Assembly (NCBI GenBank): GCA_002179805.1
Contig: NAVB01000431.1
Span: 16,299 to 80,298 of the forward strand
DNA from: Acanthamoeba lenticulata
Taxonomy: Eukaryota > Discosea > Longamoebia > Acanthamoebidae
Reading direction: 5' to 3'
Length of the DNA: 64,000 nucleotides
Part shown: positions 11,275 to 21,566 of the stretch, piece by piece
Layout of the letters: each line of letters begins with the position of its first letter
How positions within the stretch are numbered: position 1 is the stretch's first letter
Program-made: the position numbers and the translations under genes
The notes under the pieces: generated by a model
What the model was told of the DNA's origin: nothing
Seen by the model: only the letters and a program-made list of their open reading frames with translations
Databases searched by the model: none

Positions 11275-11700
11275 TTCATCTTGCAGCTATGCGGTCAGGC
11301 GAGGCCACCTGGATGTGCTCCAGTAGGACGAGTGGACCTGTGCCTGGGCGACTAGGAGAGCTTTCCTGGTATGGCCGCGATCCCGTGGGCCGGCACGCGT
11401 GCCAACAGCTGCCCGTGGGACAAGATGACCTGCAGTGATGCTGCCGGGAGAGGGCACCTCCACATACTCCAATGGGCGCCAATGGCTGTCCATGGGACGA
11501 GGATACCTGCAGCGAGCACGGGGCATCTTGAGGTGGTCCAATGGGCGCGCCAAAATGGCTGCCCTTGGTATGAGACGACCTGCTTCTGGGCGGAGGACGG
11601 AGGCCACCAGGAGTTGCTGCAGTGAGCATGCGAAAATGGCTGTCACATCAACAATCACGACCACCTCATCGACGCGAGCTATTCTCACCAACAATCAGGT
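11275..11700 (+). pseudogene. Decayed ankyrin-type repeat array (GHLEVLQWARxNGCPW class)
   Basis: The plus strand carries at least four degenerate copies of a repeat of about 26-33 residues: AVRRGHLDVLQ, then a stop codon, then AAGRGHLHILQWA, TGHLEVVQWARQNGCPW and GGHQELLQ, then a stop codon, then ACENGC. Two stop codons sit where Trp is expected (TAG and TGA for TGG) and the flanks need frameshifts to align. The repeat class GHLEVLQWARENGCPWD is abundant in Acanthamoeba and in some large DNA viruses that infect amoebae (family knowledge). Here it is clearly broken, with no start codon and no flanking domain. It is short for a functional array. Confidence 0.65.
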
Positions 11701-11799
11701 CATAAAGCGAGCTCTGGGCTGCAAGCGTCTCGGCAGCAGCAACAGCAAATTGGCAAACAATCTTCGTTTTGTTAAAGCATTTTACATGAACAGGGCGGT

Positions 11800-14700
11800 C
11801 TAGGAGAGCTTGCTGTCATCGCCCTCGTTGAGATCGATCACTAGTTCGCCCGGCGAGGGCTCCGCATCGGCACCATCAGAGTTGTCCGCCGTTTCCTCTT
11901 CTCGCGTCTTCCTGTTTTCGGACCGCGGCGACGTTCGAGCATCCCCATCATCCTCTTCTTCATCTTCTATCTCCTCCACCGTGGCCGGCTGCTGCCTGAT
12001 GCTTGCGCTGGTGGTGTTGACGGGCTCCTCTTGAGGCGCACCTTCGTCCTCCTCGTCACTGCTGGCGACCTCCTCGATGATGACCTCGGAGATGTGATGC
12101 TGTTGCTGCTGCTGTTGTTGCTGTTGCATGTGCTGATAGGCCAGCGCGGCCAACGAGGCGCCCGGCACCGTGTGGGAGCCGCGCCGTCGCTGGAACGGCT
12201 TCTTGTGCACATACGACGGGAAATTGGGCAGGTTGAAGCTGCTCAGGAGCGAGCTCACGCCCTCATCCGAGTTGCCCAGCGATGCCGACGAGGACGACGA
12301 CGAGAGCGACGGCGGCGACGCCGCCTTGGACGACGGTGTTGGCGGGGCCGCCGCCGGGTCGGCGTCCGTGGTGGTCCGTTCGGCGGCGTTGCTCAAGTTG
12401 GCCGAGGCCAGATGGGCAAACAGGTTGGACAGCTGGCCGCGGCCCTCAGCAGCAGGCCCGCCGGCGCCATCACCGTCGCCGCCGCCGTCGGCAGCCACCG
12501 CCGAGTCCGCGGCCGCGTCGGCCGCCAAGGCCGCGTAGCGTTCCAACAGAGCGGACAGGGCCGCCGGGCCGCCGGGAACTCGCGGCGGCCGACGCTGGGC
12601 GGCCAGGTGGGCCGCCCGGAGGCCGACGGCGCGCGACCAGACGTCGAAGCGCTCGTCCCGCGGAACGTAATAGCTCCACTCGCTCACGGCCTTGCCGAGC
12701 GTCGACAAAAACTTGGTGCGGAGGTTGCGGTGCTGGAGCTCGACGCCGAGGAAGGCGGCGTAGATCTTCTCCAGCTCGTTCATCAGCAGCTTCTGGTTCC
12801 AGTCGCCCTTGTTGACCTTCTTGGAGAAGGTCGAGAGGAGGAAGGCGCTCTTGATCTCGTCGTAGCGCTGCGTGAGCCAGTCCATGTCCTCTCGCCTGAG
12901 GCTCACGTCGGACGAGAACACGCGGAAGCCGCCGCGGTCCATCAGCTCGCGCAGGGGCTCGTCGCCCAGGCCCACGATGTCCTCGATCCGTCGGAGGAGC
13001 GCCACCTTGTCGGCCCGCTCGGCCGCGGCGGCCGGGTCCGGGTCGGACTCGGGCTCGGCCTTGATCGCGGCGGCGCCGGAATCGTCCTTCTCGAGACTCG
13101 AGCCGAGCCACACGAGCGCGTTGTCGATGACGTGCTCCGAGTGCTTGACAGCAAACTTGTCGACGATGGCCGGATGGAGCTCGAGCGAGACGCCGAAATA
13201 GTCCTCCAGCTCGCGTCGCCGCCGCAGCCGGTCCTCGCCCTGGAGCAGCAGATGCAGGGCGCCAGCGGGCTGCTGCTCCCCGGTTGGTTCGCGCTTCACG
13301 ACTCCGTTTTCGCCCGTCGACGCCGCCACGAGGAGCGCGCCGTCATCGTCCTCGTTCTTCTTACCCTTGGCTGTTGTTGGTGTGTGTAGCGGCCGCACGA
13401 GGGAGAAAGGCCCGACATATTTGGCATAGTCAGCCACAAAATCCATAGAAATTTCGCTTGGAATGCTTAGCGCATGTGTTCGTGTGTCGTCAAGTCGATG
13501 ACGATGGTGTGAGTGTGAAGTCACGCACGCACCAGCTGCTCGGTTGCCCTTTGGGGTCCACCACGGGAAGCCGATGGCGTTGAGTTTCTCATAACGATCA
13601 GCGGCCAGCTGACCTGTTCCGACGAGAGGAGAGGACACGTTTTAGCATTCGACACACTTGACCCAGATATGGTCCACCATGTAGCACGACGAAACACTGT
13701 CTATGACAATAACGCCCGTCACGCTTCGAAACGTTCGAAGAGGTTCTGCGGATTTTTTGGGGGCGAGGTACCTTTGGTGTGGAGGGCCTTCTGGTTGTTG
13801 ACCCAGATGCGGAGGCTCGCGTACTCGCCGCTGGCCGGGACGGCAAAGTGGCGGTGCTTCTCCCTGAACTGGAGCAGCTCCTCGAAGCGCTCCTCCCAGG
13901 GCCGCACCGTGCGCCGTCGTTTGCTGCTGCTGCTGCTGCTGTTGTTGTTGCCAGAGTACTCTGTGAGCTCTGCTCCGGCGCTGTCCACCAGCACCATGGC
14001 CTGCCCACACGTTGACGTCGTCGTGGGCTGCGTGAGGCTGTCGCCCCGCCTGCGCTTGCGCTTGCCCGAGTTGCTGCCGCTGGCGCTCATAGACGACTGC
14101 GGCGGCGTCGAGACCGGCGACGTGTTGAGTGACGACGTCGACTCGCCCCGGCCCAGCACGGCGTTGATCTGGTGGCCAGAGGAGGTGAAGCCCGCCGAGA
14201 CGTCGCCGCCCAGCAGCGAATGCTCGGCGCTTGCGGAGCCTCCGCCGGCGCTCGCCGTCATCGCGGCCAGCGAGGGCAGCGCCGGCATGACGAGCGGCGC
14301 CATCCCGGCGGCGGCAGCGCTGCCCAGGAAGCTGCTGGTGGGCGGGGGCAGGAGCCCCATCCCAGCCAGGCCCGCCAGCGTCCAGTCGTGGGCGCCGCCG
14401 CTCACGCTGTTGCCGCCGCCGAGCGCCTCGCGGCGCTGGCGCTCGACGGTGGCCCGGAGGGCAGCAAACTCTTCCTTCTCGGCGTCGAGGCGCTGGCGCT
14501 CCTGGGCCTGGCGATCGCGCTCGGCCTCCCAGGCGCGCATGATGTTCTCGATCTCGACGCGGATGTTCTCGATCTCCTGCTTGTCCCGCTCGATGACGTC
14601 GCGGGCCAGCTGCAGCTCGGCGTCGGCGCGCTCGCGCTCGGCCCGCAGGCCCTCGTCGCCCTGGTCGCGCTGGATGCCGAGCAGGGCCTCGCGGCTGCGC

Positions 14701-15473
14701 GCCAGCCGCTCGTTCTCGGCGGACAGGGCGTCGCGCTCGGCGAGCAGCCGCTCGTACGCGGCGGCCCGCTTCTGGAGCTCGACACGCAGCTGGTCGCGCT
14801 CACGCTCGGCCTCGGCCCGCTCGGCGTTGACGCGCTCGAGCGCCTCCTTGAGCACCTGCGTCTCGCCGGCGGTCATGCTGGCCATGATGCGGAGCTCGCG
14901 CTCGATTTTGAGCCGCTCCGCCTCGATCTGCTGCCGGTAGCGCTCCTGCTCGCGCTGCTGCAGCTCGAGCGCCTCTTTCTCGCGGTGGATCTCCTCGGCC
15001 TCGCGCTGCTGCTCGGCCCGGACCTTCTCCGCGGTCAGCCGCTCCTCGGCCAGGAGCCTCCGCTCCCGCGCGATGGCGTCCCGCTCGTGCTGGCGCTCGC
15101 GGTCGCCCGTCCACAGCCGCAGGCTATCGGCGTCCTCGAGCCGGCCGTCGGGCGGCGAGCCCGCCGGCGAGGCGCTGCAGCTGCTGCGCCGGCGTCGGCG
15201 CTCGGCCTCAACGGCCTCTCGCTCGCGCTGGATGCTGTCCCGCTCGCGCTCAATCGCTTGTCGCTCGCGGTCGATGGCCAGCCGCTCCTTCTCCATGGCC
15301 TGGATGAGGTAGAGCTGTTGCAGGACCTGTGCGTCGGCGCCGCCAAACGGCAGCATGGCCTGCGGCACTGCCAACGTCACCGGCGGTGGAGGCTGTGCTG
15401 GTGTGCTGGCGTCTCCTACTCCTTGTGGATGTGCCCCAGTGGGCCCACGCAGTGGTGTCCCCAGGCCGTTCAT
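11800..15473 (-). CDS. Long coiled-coil protein with helicase-associated (HA) domain
   Basis: Three exons (13772-15473, 13533-13613, 11800-13370) give 1117 aa. A Gly/Pro-rich head precedes a highly charged heptad region (about aa 45-355, ERERDSIQREREAVEAER type) that should form one long coiled coil. A Ser-rich linker with a basic KRKRRRG patch, probably nuclear localising, follows. The HA domain is at about aa 520-595: RPWEERFEELLQFREKHRHF, ...LRIWVNNQKALHTKG, then DRYEKLNAIGFPWW across intron 1. HA domains occur, often in arrays, in bacterial and protist proteins and are thought to bind nucleic acid. There is one copy here and no helicase motor. The C-terminal half has an unidentified helical part (aa 640-830) and an acidic tail. 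The start at 15473 follows CAG and might be a splice acceptor of an earlier exon. Confidence 0.75.
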
Positions 15474-16182
15474 CTGTCTGACCGCTGGTGTTGGGGGAAC
15501 TGGCGGTGGCCCTGTTGTGGGCCTGTGTGTTTGGTGGAACTCGCGAGGGTGAGAGCGAAGTGACGAACCAGCACGCACGAAAGCCGCGCCGCGCGGGGTG
15601 AGCCAAGGCACGAGCTGCCGGCAAAAAAAAGGCCGGCACAAAAGGCTTTCGCCATAAAAAGAGAAAATTTGAATAATTATCAACAAATAATCGACGCGAG
15701 TGGAGGAGCAAAAGAGCTCTCTGTCGACATGCCATTGGCGGGCGACTGACGTTGTTGCGCGTGAGAAGCACGTAGGAGGCCTTAGCGAACAACGTGTGTG
15801 CCCGCTTTGAGAACAATCGGGGGGCGGCAGCAACAATAGCCGCAGGTCGCGACCTCCCGCAGGGACAGGACACCCTAACACTAAGGGGCTGGCTGCCGGG
15901 AATGCGATGATGGGAAGGGATTGGGGGCAGACAAGTCTTTAGTGCCACACGCACCTCGTGTTGGTACGGGGGCGGGGCTGGGCTTGAGTCACTTCAAGTT
16001 GTGAGTGCAGGGCCTGGGGGCGCGTAGAGAGAAAGCACAGCGAGTGAGCGTACGTCACTAGACCGTTTTTCGGTTGGCACATATCCAAAAGTGCTGGGGG
16101 AAGACGAACCGTAGAGGTGGGATGCGAGTGTTTGGAAGAGGGGGAGGGTGAATATATAAATAAAGATGGAGCTGGATGCCGG
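15474..16182. other. Intergenic region with a TATA-like element
   Basis: This contains the presumed promoter of the HA-domain gene. A plus-strand TATATAAATA lies near 16152-16161, about 28 bp before a 22-codon ORF at 16189 that I do not call as a gene. No other feature was recognised. Confidence 0.4.
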
Positions 16183-16905
16183 CTAAAATGATTCAGAACA
16201 AGAACGACGCGAGGTGCTTGGTCTGCGGCAAGTGCCACACCAGGGCCTGCCTGTAGTGTAGTTGGTGGGGGAAAATTGAGAAGAAGAGACTGGACGCTGT
16301 ATCTTGTCTCGCGGAGAACGTGAAGCCGGAATGTGTTGTTGCTTACTCTCCTGCCAGGCACCATAACATTCCGCCTTAACATTGTCCTTTTTACGACCAG
16401 CACGACAGTTGACAGTTCTTCCACCACCGTTGCACGCTGTGTGCGGTGAAGAGCTTCCCCTAAGATTTCTACCAACTTCACCATCGATGTTTATTTCATG
16501 TATCTCGGCAATGTTGGCCGAAAATGCGCAATAATAGTTGACATATTTGCACCACGACCGCGCACGTGACGAGAACATACTTGCTTCCGCTTTGCCTATT
16601 GAAAAGTCGTTGGTTCAGCAGTCAGGACGGGTACTTCGGGGGGTTGTTGATGCTGACCGGTCACCTGTCCACCAGCTCTGTTCGCAAGCACATGTCAAGC
16701 AAGTCAAGAAAACAGTGCCGCCAGCAACAACAACAAGGTCCACCCGCCGACCTGTCCCCACGGCCCACCAGGATCCCAACATCTTGTCGAGGCGGTCCAC
16801 GCCATGTTGCCTTTGACCATGACATGCCCACCAGGGTATCGGCGAGACCTGACGTCATCCGCGGCCCGCGGCAGCCACGCCATTTGTGGAGTCGCCACTT
16901 TTCAA
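16183..16905 (-). mobile_element. Degenerate remnant resembling PiggyBac transposase C-terminus
   Basis: Read on the minus strand with frame changes, the segment gives VDRLDKMLGSWW, then about 25 residues on FLDLLDMCLRTELVD. This resembles the GVDxxDqM...YY......RW....FFxLLDxxxxNA block that closes the DDE domain of PiggyBac (DDE_Tnp_1_7) transposases. Further on comes a Cys-rich stretch (CNGGGRTVNC...ECYGAWQES, possibly spliced to RPWCGTC), where PiggyBac proteins carry a Cys-rich zinc-binding tail. At least two frameshifts separate the blocks, and the catalytic N-terminal two thirds are absent because the kelch gene begins at 16989. Terminal repeats were not found. The assignment is inference from short motifs. 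Confidence 0.42.
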
Positions 16906-16988
16906 TCGTGTGTGTGCGATGTGTTGTAGGGTGAACCTCCTTCGGTTGTTTACAGTGATCAACATGTTCTACTTCTTGCGCACAGTGG

Positions 16989-18570
16989 CTACGGTCCGTA
17001 GAGAAAGAGGTCGCCGGTGCGGGCCTCGCCATCAAAGCCGCCAAACAGGACGAAGCGGCCGCCCGCAAGCCCCGCACCCGCCAGCCAGCCTCGCGGTGTG
17101 GGCCTGTGGGGGTTCGCCCTCCGCGTCGTGAGCTCCGGAGCGAGGAGGGGAGCTCGGGGATACAGCAAGAACCCAGAAGAAGAAGAAGAAGAAGAGGCAG
17201 CGGTTGTACTACCTTTCCTCATGTTGTTGCCTGGTCCACGCCTGGCTCTTGATGTCGAATACGAACGTCTCGTCGCTGTAGTCGCCCGCTCCTGCGTGTC
17301 CTTGCGCCGCTTTTTTAAACAAACAGGCGGCCAGATGGGAAAGATCAGGAAAAATACGAACGACCACATCACGTCATAGGGACCCTTCTTCATCAAGGGG
17401 CGCGGGGCCTCTTATGTGTGTGTGTACGTACAGGGATCAACCTCGCCGCCAAAGAGGAACAGGTGATCGTCGAGCACGGCGCACGCCGCTACACTGCGCC
17501 CCGTGGGGCGATCGCCCTGGGCAGCCACAGCCTCCCACTTGCGCGCGCTCAGGTCGTAGGCCCAGAAGTCGTCCAACTCGCGCCCGTTGAAGCCGCCTGT
17601 AGTCGCCCAAGCAGTTCCCAGTTTTGAGCGCTACACGAAACGGACAAGAAACACACGAAACCAGTTGTGATGGCCTGGAGAAGGAGGAGGAGGAAGAGGA
17701 GCTGACCGTAGACGTAGACCTTGTCCGCGGTGGCAAAGAGGGCGGGGCCGCCGCGCACGGACGGGCCGCCCGACTGAGGCTCATGCGCGGCCTGGTGGGG
17801 CAGCTCCTCCCAGGTCTGCTTCTCGGTGTCAAAGACGAACAAGTCGTTTTGCCGCCCGTCCGCGGCGCAGCCGCCAAAGACGTAGACGTGCGGGCCGTGG
17901 GAGGCCATCACGTGATAGCTGCGGGCGCTCGGGCCGCCGCTGGCTTCGATCTGCCTCCAGCGGGCCGTGCTGGCATCAAACTCCCAGAAGTCGCCTGAGG
18001 CAGCGATGGTGGGGATGTTGAGGTCGGAGCGTCAGTCGTAACGAAAGGCAAAGGCCGCTGGGCCTTGCCGAGGAAAGAGGTGCGTGTACCGAGCGAAGTC
18101 TCCTGCTGGTCTACGCCGGTGCGTCCGCCAAACACGTACATCTTGTTCCCCACCGAGGCCGCAGCCTGGCCCACCCTAGAACACGCCAATGTGGTGGCGG
18201 CAAGTGAGTGGGGGAAGGAGATGAAAGTGTAGAGCTTGTTTATGTCCAAGAGGGAAGTGCACTACCGAGCCGCGGGCGCTGGGTGGTCGGGCGCTGAACC
18301 AATGCGCGTCCAGCTTGCAGACGCAATGTCGAGAACGTGGACGGCATTGTCGATAGGGTGGCGAGGAACGTTTTCGCCGCCGAACATAGCGACTTTGTCA
18401 CCGTCGAGGGACACGATGCTGCCGGTTTCACAAGCTGCGTGAGCAGAAGCGCAGCTGAAAATCTATGTAAAAAGCTTTTACCTGTGCGAGCTGCGGCCAA
18501 GCGGCAGATTTCCCCCTTGGCTTTCAGTCAGGTTACGCCAACGGTAAACGGGACACTTGTGGGCAGCCAT
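16989..18570 (-). CDS. Kelch-repeat beta-propeller protein
   Basis: Seven exons (18482-18570, 18266-18454, 18090-18175, 17707-17994, 17432-17596, 17213-17309, 16989-17103) give 342 aa, essentially one propeller. Kelch blades are visible as DKVAMFGGEN, NKMYVFGGRTG, PHVYVFGGCAADGRQNDLF, DKVYVYGGFNGRELDDFW, DHLFLFGGEVDPSAQGHAGA and GRFVLFGGFDGEARTGDLF. The VDPSAQGHAGAGDYSDETF insert is typical of kelch proteins related to plant At3g07720 and the epithiospecifier/nitrile-specifier group. The glucosinolate role is plant-specific and should not be transferred. No second domain is present, so it is probably a cytosolic binding or scaffold protein. Confidence 0.87.
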
Positions 18571-18655
18571 CCGTGTGAGCTTGGGAACTGGTAAGTGAGT
18601 TCTTTTTTATAGCGCAATGAGAAAGAATAAATAATTCCAACTGTCGACACAAAAC
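18571..18655. promoter_or_regulatory. 85-bp divergent intergenic region (shared promoter)
   Basis: The start codons of the kelch gene (-) and the RBM5/10-like gene (+) are only 85 bp apart, so core promoter and 5' UTR elements of both must overlap unless the RBM5-like gene begins at its second ATG (18698). The stretch is locally AT-rich (TTTTTTATAG, AATAAATAA), unlike the flanking exons. Confidence 0.6.
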
Positions 18656-21356
18656 ATGAATAGCCGTAAAGAAAAAAGAAAAGAAAAAGAGCACAAGATG
18701 GACAGGCAAAGGGGTGAGGGGGATCGAAGGGACTCGTCCCACCGAGACGATGACAGGTGGCATCGAGACAAAAGGCACAGGTCGGATCGGCACGACGAAA
18801 CGGAAGATGACGTACGCCTCTTGCACACAGCTGCTTTCAATTTTCTTGCACGGTTCTAACGATGGCCGTAGCGGGGCCGAGATTATCATGCACGATCTTC
18901 GAGGGAGTACGATCGGGGACGCGACCGAGATCGCGATAGGGACCGAGGCTACAGGGACGAACCAAAGGTGCCTTCGCAAGTCCTTGTTCTACGCAATCTG
19001 CATCCCGACACCACCCAGGAGAAGGTTCAGCCCTCCTCCCATCATCCTACATGCCCGTGTAGCGCCTCTTCGGTCTCTTCAACACCTGTCGCTTCATCTT
19101 TCAGGTGTTGTACACGCTCAAGACCTACGGGCCGGTGAACGACGTGCGGCTCATTCGGGACAAGGTCACGGGCGAGTCGCGCGGCTTTGCCTTTGTCGAG
19201 TTCCCCTCGGTCGAGGAGGCGCAGCAGTTCCTGCAGTACCACAACGGGCGGCTCGACCTCGACGGCCGCATCGTCTACATGGACTTTAGCCGCCCCAAAG
19301 AGTCCGCCTCGCAGCACCACAACAGCCACGCGCCGTCCGAGTACAAGGACTGGATCTGCCCGCAGTGCTCCACGACCAACTTCTCGCGCCGGGCCGTGTG
19401 CTACACGTGCCAGGCGCCCAAGCCGCTCAACCCGGTCCTCGTCTCGCAGAGCGCCGACGAGGTCGTCGAGCCCAGCCCCGTTCTGGCTCTGCGCGGACTC
19501 GATCCCGCCACCATCGAAGCCTCTGTACGCGTCTCGGCCTCGCCGTTGTTAGTATTTGTCGACGGCCTGGCCTGACCCTGGGGCTGGGGCTCGGATTTCA
19601 GATTTATGCGGCGCTGAGCGAGATCGCGCCGGTCAAGGAGGTGCGGCTCGTGCGGGAGAAGGGCACCAACATCTCGCGTGGCCTCCGCTTTGTCGAATTT
19701 GCCTCGCAGGAGCACGCCGCCTACGTGCTCCAGCGGCACGGCGGGCCCATTCACCAGGCGCTCCACATCGACGGCTGCCCCATACGGATGAGCTACGCCC
19801 GCAAAGCCCCCGAGCGGCACCACGGCCACGGCCATCACGGCGGCCACGGCCACCATGGCGGGCACGGCCACCAGCCGCCGGCCTACAACGCCGCGCTCGA
19901 GCAGGCCCAGTGGGCGGCCCACAACCAGACCGCCGCCGGGGCCGCCGCCTACTACGAAATGCAGCAGCACCAGCAGGCCTCCTCGGACCCGCAGAGCGAC
20001 GCCGCCACGCAGGAGTGGAACAAACTCGGTACACACGCACGCTCGCCCTTGGCTGGGCTTGGCTTGGCTGACGTCAGCATGACGTGTTGCGCGCAAACAG
20101 GCTTCTATTACGACGCGCAGTCGGGGTATTACTACAACGCGACGACGGGCTACAGCTACCACCCGGTCACGCAGACCTACTACTCGTTCGACCCGACCAC
20201 GCAGGCCCTCGTGGCGGTCACCCCCGAGGTGGCGTTGGCCGCCCTCCCGCTGGCTGCCGCCTCGGCGGCGACCTCGGCGACCACCGGAGGCGCGGCCACG
20301 GGCGCAGAGGCCGCCACGACCGAGGCCGCGACGGACCAGACGGCAGCGGCCAAGAAAACGGAAAAGAAAAAGAAAAAGGCCAAGCTCGCGCGTGACAAGA
20401 AGATCAGCCAGGAGCTCGAGCGGTGGAACAAGAAGACGCACGAGCTCAAGCAGCAGGACCTCGAGCTCGAGGAGGCCGAGCGCCAGAAACAACAACAACA
20501 ACAGCAGCCGCCACAACAGAAGATCACCATCTCGTTCGGGACGACCGACCGCATCGTCATCGGCGCTCCGGTCGAGCCAGCCGCTGCGGCTGCGCCACAG
20601 GCAGCCGCTCAGGCTGAGGAGTCGGCGCCGTCCACCTTTGCCCCGGCCCAGTTCACGGTCATCAGCGAACCTCCTGCCGCCGCTACCGCGCCGCCGGCGG
20701 CCACGGCGTCGTCCTCCCAGCCCGCGGCCGTCCCGGCCACCACGGTCACAACAACGCCGGCGGCGCAGACACCGGCGGCGACGACGACGTTCCCGCTGGT
20801 GAGCCCGCGCCCCGAGGTCGGGCTCGCCTTTGTGTGCCTCCTGTGCCGCAAGAAGTTTGAGAAGGCCCGCACGCTGGTCCTCCACCAGAAGCACTCGCCG
20901 CTGCACAAGAGCCTCGTGGAGCGCGCGCACGAGACCGAGGTGGAGCAGATCCGCGAGCTGACCCGAGCGCAGCTCAAGGAGAAGAGCGAGCAGCACGGCG
21001 GCGGTGGCGGCGGCGGCAAGAACAAGAAGCGATATTCGTCGACAACCGAGTTGTCATCGTCATCATCAACATCATCGTCCTCCACGTCGTCTTCGATGTC
21101 GCAGGCGGCGGCCGGGGCGGCGCTGGGCGAGGGCATCGGCGGGCAGATGCTGAAGCGCATGGGCTGGCGGCAGGGCGAGGGCCTGGGCAAGGACGCCTCG
21201 GGCGTCGTCGCGCCGATCGAGGTCTCGCGACGCAGCGAACGAGCCGGACTCGGGACCGAAGACGACCTGAACGACGTGGAGCTCGACCCCAACGACACCT
21301 ACCAGGACGTGGCCAAGAAGAAGGCCCGCGCCCGCCTCGCCTCCATGATGGTCTGA
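18656..21356 (+). CDS. RBM5/RBM10-like splicing factor
   Basis: Five exons (18656-18811, 18872-19024, 19105-19524, 19602-20028, 20101-21356) give 803 aa with the full RBM5/RBM10 architecture. Order: basic RS/RD-rich head; RRM1 (about aa 85-165, VLVLRNL and RGFAFVEF); RanBP2-type zinc finger (about aa 185-211, DWICPQC...CYTCQAPK); RRM2 (about aa 225-310); OCRE domain (about aa 386-425, GFYYDAQSGYYYNATTGYSY); a C2H2-like finger (about aa 631, FVCLLCRKKF...LHQKH); and a G-patch (about aa 725-770, MLKRMGWRQGEGLGKD). In animals these proteins act in early spliceosomes and alternative splicing. A His/Gly repeat follows RRM2. The only atypical part is the Ala/Thr/Gln-rich spacer between OCRE and zinc finger. 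Confidence 0.93.
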
Positions 21357-21413
21357 TTCTTGGTGTTGTTGGCCAATCCATTCCAGTTTGTTCGCAATCA
21401 TTTATAAAAGCAT

Positions 21414-21419
21414 AATAAA
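21414..21419 (+). terminator. Candidate poly(A) signal AATAAA
   Basis: It lies 58 bp after the stop of the RBM5/10-like gene in a locally AT-rich stretch, a suitable position for 3' end formation between two convergent genes. Confidence 0.5.
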
Positions 21420-21566
21420 AGATTAAAGAATTCATTTTAGTGTAAATTTGTTTTTGTAAAGGAACATGTTGGCGAGGGAGGAAGAGGAAGCTCTTTTTAA
21501 ACAGAAAAATAATAGTCCTAAAAGGGATGCCGCCTGTGATGCGGCACGAAGAGAGACACGGGCAGG

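Noticed and set aside
12031..13389. 452-aa plus-strand frame
   Set aside because: Shadow of the HA-domain gene's last exon; Arg/Val/Leu-biased with no motif.
16189..16257. 22-codon plus-strand ORF with CxxC motifs downstream of TATATAAATA
   Set aside because: Too short, no continuation by splicing that stays open, and overlaps the better-supported minus-strand transposase remnant.
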